Of a stretch of 64,000 nt of DNA, positions 36,166-45,193 are shown one piece after another. Made by a program: the position numbers and the translations under genes. Source of the DNA: Ignavibacteria bacterium. GTDB lineage: Bacteria > Bacteroidota > Ignavibacteria > Tepidaquicellales > Tepidaquicellaceae. The DNA lies in assembly GCA_016709315.1 (NCBI GenBank), contig JADJMZ010000007.1, positions 62,001-126,000 on the forward strand. The letters are read 5' to 3'. Positions within the stretch are counted from its first letter, which is position 1. Each line of letters opens with the position of its first letter. The notes below the pieces were generated by a model. It searched no databases and was not told where the DNA came from. It worked only from the letters and a program-made list of their open reading frames with translations.

Positions 36166-39015
36166 CTATTCAAAAGCTATCTCAATCGCTTCTTTAGTTG
36201 ACAACTTTTTTCCTTTTTCAAATTCCATCAAATATCTTTCTTCGCCAATATTATCTTTAACTGATTTTATAATTTCTTCAATCTTGTATTTAGTTTCATC
36301 TTCTATGAAAGTTCCGGTAGATTCCAGTCTTTCCTGAATTGCTCCTGTAAGTATGGCAGCAGTCTGAAAATTTCCGTTTATTAATTTTATTTCGGCAATC
36401 CCTGTAAGGCACATTGAGGATAGTTTAACATCGCTGTTTTCTTTCTGCATCATGAGACATTCCTCAAAATACTTTTCCGCAGTTTTAATATCTCCTTCTG
36501 CTAAAAATACCTGCGCAAAAGAAGACAAAGAATATAACTCACCTAACCTGTTTCCAATCTCTCTGCTGATTGTTAATCCTTCAGTTAAATATTTTTTTGA
36601 ACCGGTGAAATCCTTGTTAACGTATGCAAGAACCCCAAGATTTGCCAGAGAAAAACTTAGACCGTTTTTGTTCCCAAGATCGCGGTCAATCTGCATACCT
36701 TCTTCAAAAAAAGTTTTTGCTTTTTCATAATCTCCTGAAGTAGCATAGATCTGTCCTAGATTATTGAGCCCGATTCCTATATACATGTCATCTTTGATTT
36801 CTTTTGCAATGTCAAGACTTTCACTGAAATATTTTTCTGCGTCTGCTAATTTACCTTCGGCAAGCAGGACAAGTCCAAGTGAGTTTAATCCGGAAGCGAG
36901 TGCGATTTTATTTCCGAGATTTTTCCTTATCTCCAGGCTTTCGGTTAAATAAATTTTTGAACTCTCTAATTTTCCGAGATCAATCTCGATCATTCCAAGG
37001 ATATTAAGACAATTTGAAATACCGTTTAAATCTCCGTTCCTTCTGTAAATTTCAAGACTCTCGCCGATAAGTCTTAATGCAGCATCGTTCTTACCCTGCT
37101 GAGTTGCAAACATTCCAGCATAGCGTTTTGAATTTGCAATGAGTAACTCAGGAACTCCTTCAGTGATCTGAAGTAATTTTTCAAACCAGTTTTGTGCTTC
37201 AGATAAATATCCTCTCAGATCCCAGAGCTTTGATAAAGAACCGGCAAGTCTGTGTCCTTCATTCCCATGTTTATCATTAACAGACCAGTTTAATGCAGTC
37301 TGAATATTTGCATATTCAAATTCAAATCTGTTAAGCCATGATTTTGCATTTGGTCCCGATAATTCGGGAATAGCGCCTTCGCATAATTTAAGATAATAGT
37401 TCAGATGGTTTGTTTTAAATTTCTTTGTCTCATCAGCATCTTTCAGTTTTTCTTCGCCGTACTGCTTTATTGTCTGAAGCATTTTATATCTGTCATTACT
37501 CTCATCAAAAAGAATTATTGATTTTTCCAGAAGACCGTTTGTAAATTCAAAAATATCTTCTCGCCCGGTAAGCGCATCCGGACAAATCTCTTCTGCATCT
37601 TCCAGAGACCATCCTCCTGTAAACACTGATAATCTTCTCCAGAGTATTTTCTCATTTTCTGAAAGCAGATCATAGCTCCAGTCTATCAGAGCTTTGAGCG
37701 TCTGCTGTCTCGGCAAAGCTGTTCGTTTACCTCCCGTAAGTAGTTTAAATCTGTCTTCTAATTTTTCACAGATTTTTTCTAAAGGAAGCACTTTGATCCT
37801 TACTGCAGCAAGCTCAATCGCAAGCGGAATACCGTCAAGCTGATAACAAATCTGCGCAAGCGCCGGAGCGTTATCATTAGTAACTCTGAAATTCGGGTTT
37901 ACGGCAAGAGCTCTTTCAATAAATAATCTTACAGCTTCATATTGAACAAGCTGCAGAGGCGTAACCTTCTTCATAAGATCAGGATGATCAAGCGATAAAA
38001 CTTTATGTGTAATTTCACCGTCACATCGCAAAGACTCGCGGCTTGTTGCAATAATTTTCAGTTTAGGAGAATACTGAAGTAATTTTTCAGCTAATGCCGC
38101 GCATGCATCTATTAAATGTTCGCAGTTATCAATTATAAGCAGAATTTCTTTGTCACTTAAATATTCAATAAGAACATTTTCCATAGACTTCCCGGGCTGC
38201 TCGCTGATTCCGAGTGTTTCCGCAATAACATTCGGAAGCAGGAAAGGATCAAGCAGAGATGCAAGTTCGGTTATCCAGACTCCGTTTGCAAAATCATCTA
38301 TCAGATCAGCTCCGGTCTGAAGCGAAAGACGAGTCTTTCCGGTTCCTCCCGGACCGAGGAGAGTGAGCAGTCTCGTTTTGTTTAATAAACTTTTTACATC
38401 GGCGATTTCTTTTTCTCTGCCAATAAAACTTGTTAACTGAACCGGAAGATTATTCGGTCTTGCATCAAGAGTTTTCAGGGGAGGGAAGTCTGAAGTAAGT
38501 CCTTCAGAATTAATCTGAAACAGTCTGAGCGGCTGTATCATGTCTTTGAGCCGTCTTTCTCCGAGATCACGAAAAGAAAATTCTGTCAGATTATCATTAA
38601 CAAAACTTTCAAAAGCATCAACAGAAATAATAATCTGTCCGCCGTGAGCAGTGGACATAATTCTTTGAGTTCGGGCAAGAGTAATATATCCCATGTAATC
38701 CTCGCCGTTCCATTCCGCTTTTCCGGAATGAATTCCGATTCTTACTTTTATTAATTCATTATTGCTGTCTTTCAGAAGACTGATCTGAATATCTTTCGAT
38801 GCCTTTACGGCATCTTCTGCTGAATTAAATGAACAACAAAATGCATCTCCGACAATTTTGAAAACAAAACCATTATTTGATTCGACAGCTTCTCTCAATA
38901 TTACATTATGATTGTCCAGAAGATCATTAAGTATCTCCGGATAATCATGCGCAAGCTTAGTGCTGCCTTCTATATCGGTAAATAAAAATGTAACAGTTCC
39001 TGTCGGCTTTTTCAT
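36166..39015 (-). CDS. Cyclase-STAND-TPR protein B (second in the array)
   Basis: 949 residues. Cyclase with metal Asp14 (FTDIEGST), Lys53, Asp57, Asp106 and Arg118, with Ala at the Asn position. STAND ATPase with FIGRE, P-loop GPGGTGKT, ILLIIDNCEHL and ATSRES. About seven TPR units of 40 residues (for example AEKYFSESLDIAKEI) are followed by a tail with AAILTGAIQERLES and a final FEKGKKLSTKEAIEIAFE. DNA of about 37690-38810 is almost identical to gene A (about 40690-41800), while the winged-helix end and TPR regions differ clearly. The start at 39015 is nine bases after the stop of gene A, so the two are co-transcribed and probably translationally coupled. Confidence 0.9.
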   Translation of the reverse strand: MKKPTGTVTFLFTDIEGSTKLAHDYPEILNDLLDNHNVILREAVESNNGFVFKIVGDAFCCSFNSAEDAVKASKDIQISLLKDSNNELIKVRIGIHSGKAEWNGEDYMGYITLARTQRIMSTAHGGQIIISVDAFESFVNDNLTEFSFRDLGERRLKDMIQPLRLFQINSEGLTSDFPPLKTLDARPNNLPVQLTSFIGREKEIADVKSLLNKTRLLTLLGPGGTGKTRLSLQTGADLIDDFANGVWITELASLLDPFLLPNVIAETLGISEQPGKSMENVLIEYLSDKEILLIIDNCEHLIDACAALAEKLLQYSPKLKIIATSRESLRCDGEITHKVLSLDHPDLMKKVTPLQLVQYEAVRLFIERALAVNPNFRVTNDNAPALAQICYQLDGIPLAIELAAVRIKVLPLEKICEKLEDRFKLLTGGKRTALPRQQTLKALIDWSYDLLSENEKILWRRLSVFTGGWSLEDAEEICPDALTGREDIFEFTNGLLEKSIILFDESNDRYKMLQTIKQYGEEKLKDADETKKFKTNHLNYYLKLCEGAIPELSGPNAKSWLNRFEFEYANIQTALNWSVNDKHGNEGHRLAGSLSKLWDLRGYLSEAQNWFEKLLQITEGVPELLIANSKRYAGMFATQQGKNDAALRLIGESLEIYRRNGDLNGISNCLNILGMIEIDLGKLESSKIYLTESLEIRKNLGNKIALASGLNSLGLVLLAEGKLADAEKYFSESLDIAKEIKDDMYIGIGLNNLGQIYATSGDYEKAKTFFEEGMQIDRDLGNKNGLSFSLANLGVLAYVNKDFTGSKKYLTEGLTISREIGNRLGELYSLSSFAQVFLAEGDIKTAEKYFEECLMMQKENSDVKLSSMCLTGIAEIKLINGNFQTAAILTGAIQERLESTGTFIEDETKYKIEEIIKSVKDNIGEERYLMEFEKGKKLSTKEAIEIAFE

Positions 39016-39024
39016 TTTAAAGTT

Positions 39025-42000
39025 TTACAAATTACTATCAACAATTAACTGACAAACTTCTTCAAGTGTCAGCTTTTTTCCTTCTTCAAAGTATCTTAAA
39101 AACTCTTCAGAATTCAATTTCGATTTTATCTCCGAAATTGAATCATCAAAAACAACCTGGTAGGCTAATGGAAATTTAATTTTACTTAACTCAAAATATT
39201 TTCTGCTTATAAAACCAAACAGTTTAGCTCCCGCTTCATAGTTACCTTTTCTGACATATATTTCTCCTGATCTGAATATACTAAATAAAATATCTTTCTT
39301 ATTTCCCGCCTCGTTGTATAAAGCAATACTTTCTAAATAATATTTTACAGCTTCTTCATATTCATTTTTCCCGAAAGCGATTCTTCCTAAACCGTAAAGT
39401 GAACTGGCAATTTGCGATTTAGCTTTTATCTCACGGCTGATTTCAAGACTTTCCAGAAATAATTTTGATGCCTGCTCGAAATCCATTTGCTCCAGAAACA
39501 CTTTTCCTAAATTGTAAAGTGAATCTGAGATACAACCTTTATTTCCTATCTCTAGTGAGATATTGAGGCTTTCATTAAACAACTTTGTGGCGTTTCCATA
39601 TTCACCTTGATTATAAGCCACATTACCGAGGTTTAGCAGAGTAATAGCAGTACCATCTTTGCTTCCCATCTGCTGTCTCAATTGCAAACTCTCCTGAAGT
39701 ATCTCTGTTGCTTTTTTATATTCGCCCTGTTCATAATTAATAATCCCAAGATTATTCAGACAAATTGCAATACCAAGTTTATCTCCGGACTCACGGCGTG
39801 TTGAAAGACTTTCTTCGTACAAATCATAAGCCCTGGAATAATCACCCTGATTGGAATACACATTACCGAGATTATTGAGTATAACCGCAATACCGGATTT
39901 ATCTCCTAATTCGCGTAAAATGATAAGACCTTGCTCATACAAATCTGCAGACTGTTCATATCTGCCCTGATCATATTCTAAAACTCCCAGTCTGATCAGG
40001 GAATTGCTGATACCTGCTTTGTCTCCGATTTCCTTTCTGATTTGCAGACTCTCTTCAATTAATTTCCTTGCCTTATCAACTTCACCTTTTAGTCTTGCAA
40101 AATTTCCTAAGTGACAAATAACATTACTGTAACTGGAATTCTTGGATTCAGTATTATTGTGTAAAACAGCTTCAATCCAGTAAATTGCTTCTGATGTATA
40201 TCCGCGAATTTGCCAGAACATTGCCATTGCAGCTGTTAGTCTTAAACCATTTTCAATGTCATGATTTTCTATAGACCATTTCAAACTTCTTTCCACATTT
40301 CCAATCTCATTTTCCAAAGACTTTAGAAATGATTCGGTTTTGATTCCTCTGATTTTTTTATTTAAGGATACCGTCAGCTCCAAATAAAATTTTAAATGCT
40401 TGTCTGAAAACTTATTATATTCATTTGTTTCCCGGATTTTATCTTCTCCATACTGCCTTATTGTCTGAAGCATCCCGAATCTTTCATTTTCTTCATTATA
40501 ATTGATGATTGATTTCTCTGTTAAGCTGCTTAGAATATCCATCACTTCATTGTCAATCTTATCGTCCCGGCAGATCTCTTCAGCAGCATCAAAAGTCCAT
40601 CCGCCGCTGAATACTGATAATCTTTTCCAAAGATTTTTTTCATTTTCTGAAAGCAGATCAAAGCTCCAGTCTATAAGAGCTTTAAGCGTCTGCTGTCTCG
40701 GCAAAGCTGTTCGTTTACCTCCGGTAAGTAGTTTAAATCTGTCTTCTAATTTTTCACAGATTTTTTCTAAAGGAAGCACTTTGATCCTTACTGCAGCAAG
40801 CTCAATCGCAAGCGGAATACCGTCAAGCTGATAGCAAATCTGCGCAAGCGCCGGAGCGTTATCATTAGTAACTCTGAAATTCGGGTTTACGGCAAGAGCT
40901 CTTTCAATAAATAATCTTACAGCTTCATATTGAACAAGCTGTATAGGCGTAACCTTCTTCATAAGATCAGGATGATCAAGCGATAAAACTTTATGTGTAA
41001 TTTCACCGTCACATCGCAAAGACTCGCGGCTTGTTGCAATAATTTTCAGTTTAGGAGAATACTGAAGTAATTTTTCAGCTAATGCCGCGCATGCATCTAT
41101 TAAATGTTCGCAGTTATCAATTATAAGCAGAATTTCTTTGTCACTTAAATATTCAATAAGAACATTTTCCATAGACTTCCCGGGCTGCTCGCTGATTCCG
41201 AGTGTTTCCGCAATAACATTCGGAAGCAGGAAAGGATCAAGCAGAGATGCAAGTTCGGTTATCCAGACTCCGTTTGCAAAATCATCTATCAGATCAGCTC
41301 CGGTCTGAAGCGAAAGACGAGTCTTTCCGGTTCCTCCCGGACCGAGGAGAGTGAGCAGTCTCGTTTTGTTTAATAAACTTTTTACATCGGCGATTTCTTT
41401 TTCTCTGCCAATAAAACTTGTTAACTGAACCGGAAGATTATTCGGTCTTGCATCAAGAGTTTTAAGGGGAGGGAAGTCTGAAGTAAGTCCTTCAGAATTA
41501 ATCTGAAACAGTCTGAGCGGCTGTATCATGTCTTTAAGCCGTCTTTCTCCGAGATCACGAAAAGAAAATTCTGTCAGATTATCATTAACAAAACTTTCAA
41601 AAGCATCAACAGAAATAATAATCTGTCCGCCGTGAGCAGTGGACATAATTCTTTGAGTTCTGGCAAGAGTAATATATCCCATGTAATCCTCGCCGTTCCA
41701 TTCCGCTTTTCCGGAATGAATTCCGATTCTTACTTTTATTAATTCATTATTGCTGTCTTTCAGAAGACTGATCTGAATATCTTTCGATGCCTTTACGGCA
41801 TCCCCGGCGGAATTAAATGAACAACAAAATGCATCTCCGACAATTTTGAAAACAAAACCATTGTTTGATTCAACAGCTTCTCTCAATATTGCATTATGAT
41901 AGTGCAGAAAATCATTGAGTATCTCCGGATAATCATGCGCAAGCTTAGTGCTGCCTTCGATGTCGGTAAACAGGAACGTTACATTTCCGGTCGGGAACAA
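39025..42000 (-). CDS. Cyclase-STAND-TPR protein A (first in the array)
   Basis: 991 residues with a TTG start; an in-frame TAA lies five codons upstream and no ATG is available, while the paralogs use ATG at the same place. Cyclase: metal Asp13 and Asp56, Lys52/Asp105, Arg117, Ala113 in place of Asn. STAND ATPase: FIGRE (197-201), P-loop GPGGTGKT (220-227), Walker B LLIIDNCEHL, ATSRES, winged helix (LKALIDWSFDLLSENEK). About nine TPR units of 40 residues follow (for example RAYDLYEESLSTRRESGDK), then a tail ending EEGKKLTLEEVCQL. By analogy to other STAND proteins, TPR-bound ligand plus ATP would drive oligomerisation and switch on the cyclase. A roughly 300-base gap separates it from the divergent gene at 42300. 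Confidence 0.9.
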   Translation of the reverse strand: MFPTGNVTFLFTDIEGSTKLAHDYPEILNDFLHYHNAILREAVESNNGFVFKIVGDAFCCSFNSAGDAVKASKDIQISLLKDSNNELIKVRIGIHSGKAEWNGEDYMGYITLARTQRIMSTAHGGQIIISVDAFESFVNDNLTEFSFRDLGERRLKDMIQPLRLFQINSEGLTSDFPPLKTLDARPNNLPVQLTSFIGREKEIADVKSLLNKTRLLTLLGPGGTGKTRLSLQTGADLIDDFANGVWITELASLLDPFLLPNVIAETLGISEQPGKSMENVLIEYLSDKEILLIIDNCEHLIDACAALAEKLLQYSPKLKIIATSRESLRCDGEITHKVLSLDHPDLMKKVTPIQLVQYEAVRLFIERALAVNPNFRVTNDNAPALAQICYQLDGIPLAIELAAVRIKVLPLEKICEKLEDRFKLLTGGKRTALPRQQTLKALIDWSFDLLSENEKNLWKRLSVFSGGWTFDAAEEICRDDKIDNEVMDILSSLTEKSIINYNEENERFGMLQTIRQYGEDKIRETNEYNKFSDKHLKFYLELTVSLNKKIRGIKTESFLKSLENEIGNVERSLKWSIENHDIENGLRLTAAMAMFWQIRGYTSEAIYWIEAVLHNNTESKNSSYSNVICHLGNFARLKGEVDKARKLIEESLQIRKEIGDKAGISNSLIRLGVLEYDQGRYEQSADLYEQGLIILRELGDKSGIAVILNNLGNVYSNQGDYSRAYDLYEESLSTRRESGDKLGIAICLNNLGIINYEQGEYKKATEILQESLQLRQQMGSKDGTAITLLNLGNVAYNQGEYGNATKLFNESLNISLEIGNKGCISDSLYNLGKVFLEQMDFEQASKLFLESLEISREIKAKSQIASSLYGLGRIAFGKNEYEEAVKYYLESIALYNEAGNKKDILFSIFRSGEIYVRKGNYEAGAKLFGFISRKYFELSKIKFPLAYQVVFDDSISEIKSKLNSEEFLRYFEEGKKLTLEEVCQLIVDSNL

Positions 42001-42299
42001 GGGAATTGAAAGTTAAAAGTTGATATAAAAAACAGTAAATTAAATTTTGTAATTTTAATATTTAAAATTTATTATTTATGATTTACACGTAATATGATTC
42101 ATTTTGATTTTACTTTCAATAATCTATTTGTGCCTTATTTAAAAATGTTGATATAAATTATTCAATTGTCACAAAGTTAAAAATAATGAGTGACTTACCC
42201 GGTTAATTAAAAAATTGTGGTATACAAAATTTTTAATTGAATTAACTTACCATAAACATTAAATTTATCAATTAATCAAATTTAACTTCAAAAACAAAA
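42001..42299. other. Divergent promoter region of the cyclase array and the YCF48 gene
   Basis: 299 AT-rich bases. It must carry the promoter for the four-gene minus-strand array and that of the plus-strand gene at 42300. No operator, repeat or RNA structure is obvious. Confidence 0.45.
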
Positions 42300-44459
42300 A
42301 TGAAAAAGAATTTAAAGATTTCTTTTCTACTTATTTTTGCATTATTCTTAAATCTCAATTACTCTTACTCCCAGGGATTTAACAGCGTGCATACTTCGGA
42401 CGGAATATTTGTCATTGCCGCAGGAAATCAGGGAAATATATTCCGGTCTGGCAACAGCGGTAATACCTGGGCAAAATATACCGAGCCATCCGTTAATTTT
42501 AAAAGTGTGTTTACAAGATCAAATAATATCTGGCTGACCGGAGATAACGGAATAGTTTATAAATCAAACACCGGCACTACAGTTCTTACGCCTTATAATA
42601 CGGGAGTAACAACTTCAATAAATTCTGTTCATTTCACAACAGATCTGACAGGATATGTCTGCGGAGACAACGGAGCGATTTATAAATCAGTTGACGGAGG
42701 GATTACATGGAATCTCAGCAATACAGGAATCGTTTCAGAACAACTTAACTCAATCAGTTTCAAAGACGTGAACAACGGCGTTGTAGTCGGTAATAACGGT
42801 AAGGTTTATCTTACAGCAAACGCCGGAGTAACATGGACTCCTGAAGTTGTAACAACAACAAAAAATCTGCTTGATGTAAAATATTACAGTGACGGATTGG
42901 GAATTGCAGGTGAATACGGAACATTGATGTTCAGGAGTACAGTATCAGCATGGAATTATGTTGATTCAAAAGTAAATACTGATATAAGAGGAATCACCGG
43001 TGATTCTTTTAATGACATTCATGTATGCGGCGGCGGAGGATTTATAAGAAATAATGCAAACTCAAATTATAAGTTTCTTAAATTTGAACCAAATCCTATG
43101 CTTGCAAATCTTGTTGATATAGTTTATTTCAGCGGAATAGGTTTTGCTGTAAGCAGTATGAACAATGCTATCATACGATCAACAAACGGCGGGACATCAT
43201 GGGAACTCACTGCAGGCGCTACAAGAAGTCTTACATGGGTTTCAAAACTAACAGGCAGCAGCGGTATCGGCAATAATCTTTGCATGCATCCAAATAACAG
43301 AGATGCTGTTTTCGTAGTTTACGGAAGCACTGTCTATGTAAGCAGGAACAGAGGAGACAACTGGACGAACATTGCAAGTGTCACCGGCGGCGGACAGGCG
43401 CATTCATTTTATGTCAGTCCTGTAGATACAAACATCTGGGTGGTGGCTATAACCGGATCACCCGACAAGATAAAAAGATCTACAAATTACGGATCGACAT
43501 GGACAGATGTCCTGGCTATGAACTTCAGCAATTACGGACAGCCGCTTGAAATGGATCAGAATAATCCTTCTAATTATTATTTTACCCCTGACGGAGGCGG
43601 ATTTTACAAATCAACAGATAACGGCGCTTCGTTTACTGAAATCAGCGGAAATTTTCCATTCAGAAGTCCTTGTGATATAGTAGTAATGTGGGACAGCTCC
43701 AGTGTAATTTATGTAGGAGACGGTGTTACCGGAAGCGGACAGGCGAAGATATTCAAATCAACAAACGGCGGAGTTAACTGGTTGGATAAATATACAGTAA
43801 CCTCAAGCGAAACGCCGTCTTTATGCAATACAGTATTTGATAAGTCTGTATGTTACTCAACCGAATGGGGCGGAAGCGGATTTTATAAAACAGTGGATTA
43901 TGCAGAGTCCTGGACTCTCACGGGAACTACCGGCACTTCCGGCTGGGGATCAGATATGTGCCGTGAAGATCCTACAGTTGTATTAAAAGGAACATACGGA
44001 TCGCCTACATATCTTACAACAAATTCAGGAGCGAATTTTACATCCACTTCACTTGGCGGCGGTTGCGGAGCGGGAATTATGGTTCCTGAAAGAGGTTATC
44101 TTCTTGCTATGCAATGTTCAGGGTTGTTTAAAATGAAAATTGATTATACTGTAATCACAGATATCAATGTAAATTTGAATAATGCTTCCGTACCAAAAGA
44201 TTTTAATTTATATCAGAATTTTCCAAATCCTTTTAATCCTTCTACAAGCATAAAGTTTGATATTCCTAATTCAGGGAATGTATCTCTTAAAATATATGAT
44301 CAGAGAGGTATAGAGGTAAATTCAGTTATTGAAGGATTTAAAAATGCAGGAAGTTATGAAGTAAGTTTCAATGCTTCCGATCTTCCATCAGGCGTGTATT
44401 TCTATAAACTTTCTACAAAAGAAAATACAATAGCGAAGAAGATGCTGCTTGTAAAGTAA
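42300..44459 (+). CDS. YCF48/BNR propeller protein with T9SS sorting domain
   Basis: 719 residues with signal peptide (KISFLLIFALFLNLNYSYSQ). The first half has YCF48-type repeats (TGYVCGDNGAIYKSVDGGITW), the second has sialidase-like Asp-box repeats (VSRNRGDNWT, STNYGSTWTD, STDNGASFTE, STNGGVNWLD), so probably two beta-propellers. A T9SS type A domain follows (NFPNPFNPSTSIKFDI; the usual Tyr of NYPNPF is Phe), ending KKMLLVK. No catalytic site is recognised. It is divergent from the cyclase array and ends in a clear terminator. Confidence 0.86.
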   Translation: MKKNLKISFLLIFALFLNLNYSYSQGFNSVHTSDGIFVIAAGNQGNIFRSGNSGNTWAKYTEPSVNFKSVFTRSNNIWLTGDNGIVYKSNTGTTVLTPYNTGVTTSINSVHFTTDLTGYVCGDNGAIYKSVDGGITWNLSNTGIVSEQLNSISFKDVNNGVVVGNNGKVYLTANAGVTWTPEVVTTTKNLLDVKYYSDGLGIAGEYGTLMFRSTVSAWNYVDSKVNTDIRGITGDSFNDIHVCGGGGFIRNNANSNYKFLKFEPNPMLANLVDIVYFSGIGFAVSSMNNAIIRSTNGGTSWELTAGATRSLTWVSKLTGSSGIGNNLCMHPNNRDAVFVVYGSTVYVSRNRGDNWTNIASVTGGGQAHSFYVSPVDTNIWVVAITGSPDKIKRSTNYGSTWTDVLAMNFSNYGQPLEMDQNNPSNYYFTPDGGGFYKSTDNGASFTEISGNFPFRSPCDIVVMWDSSSVIYVGDGVTGSGQAKIFKSTNGGVNWLDKYTVTSSETPSLCNTVFDKSVCYSTEWGGSGFYKTVDYAESWTLTGTTGTSGWGSDMCREDPTVVLKGTYGSPTYLTTNSGANFTSTSLGGGCGAGIMVPERGYLLAMQCSGLFKMKIDYTVITDINVNLNNASVPKDFNLYQNFPNPFNPSTSIKFDIPNSGNVSLKIYDQRGIEVNSVIEGFKNAGSYEVSFNASDLPSGVYFYKLSTKENTIAKKMLLVK

Positions 44460-44488
44460 GAAACGCTTTAAATAAATTTTTATAATTA

Positions 44489-44518
44489 AGGACCGGAGTA
44501 ATCCGGTCTTTTTTTTTG
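44489..44518 (+). terminator. Rho-independent terminator
   Basis: GGACCGGA and TCCGGTC pair around a short loop and are followed by nine T. It is 30 bases after the stop of the T9SS gene. Confidence 0.9.
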
Positions 44519-44726
44519 TATTAATAAATACTTAGATTTTAAAAAGGAAACTATAAGTCCTGGATTTAAATGCTTCAGATTAATACGTTGATTTAACATT
44601 TAATTTTCATCTTTTGCTTCAATATCTTTTTAGTTTACTTTAAATTGATTAAATAGTATTTTTAGCCAATTCATAATTAAAGAAAAGTATCCATAAGGTT
44701 ATTAAAGGATCCGAACTGCAATTTTT

Positions 44727-45095
44727 GTGGATATTTTTAATATTATATACATACATTTGAAATTCAAAAAAAATAAAATATATGAAGTAAATAGAATACT
44801 GAAAGTTATCAGTGAAAATTCTTTCTCAAATAATTTACTCGTTACATTATTCTTTGTATTTTTTATTGTTATTGCAATAGATATCGGTTCTGAACTTGCT
44901 GCTCAAAAAGATGAGATTGGAACGACATTATGTGTGTTGGAAGAAGGATATACAGAATTAATTCTTACAATAGATTTTTTACCTGATATTGAAAGACCTC
45001 TTTTATATGAGATAGCTTTCAATAATTTTTCACCATCAGAAAATATTCGCAAAAGCTCTGTAACTGACAGAGGTCCTCCCGTTACAAGTCTGTAA
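44727..45095 (+). CDS. Uncertain small protein with one hydrophobic segment
   Basis: 122 residues from a GTG start without a good ribosome site. A hydrophobic stretch at about 36-54 (LLVTLFFVFFIVIAIDIG) followed by SELAAQ could be a signal peptide or membrane anchor, preceded by an unusually long basic leader. The remainder (TLCVLEEGYTELILTIDFLP) has no recognised family. The lack of an ATG and the isolated position make it possibly a spurious or decayed frame. Confidence 0.3.
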   Translation: MDIFNIIYIHLKFKKNKIYEVNRILKVISENSFSNNLLVTLFFVFFIVIAIDIGSELAAQKDEIGTTLCVLEEGYTELILTIDFLPDIERPLLYEIAFNNFSPSENIRKSSVTDRGPPVTSL

Positions 45096-45122
45096 AATTA
45101 TAATTCCTAACCAAAGTATCTT

Positions 45123-45162
45123 AATGCACTTAATGCACTTAATGCACTTAATGCATAAGGTA
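45123..45162. repeat. Tandem 9-base repeat (CTTAATGCA)x4
   Basis: Four head-to-tail copies of CTTAATGCA, 30 bases upstream of the barrel gene at 45194. The period is nine here, unlike the heptamer arrays elsewhere. Confidence 0.9.
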
Positions 45163-45193
45163 TTATTTTATTAATTATTATAATCAAACTATA

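Noticed and set aside
29905..42000. Known CBASS or Pycsar system
   Set aside because: No CD-NTase, Pyc cyclase with paired effector, or Cap proteins are adjacent; the cyclase is fused to a STAND-TPR protein instead.
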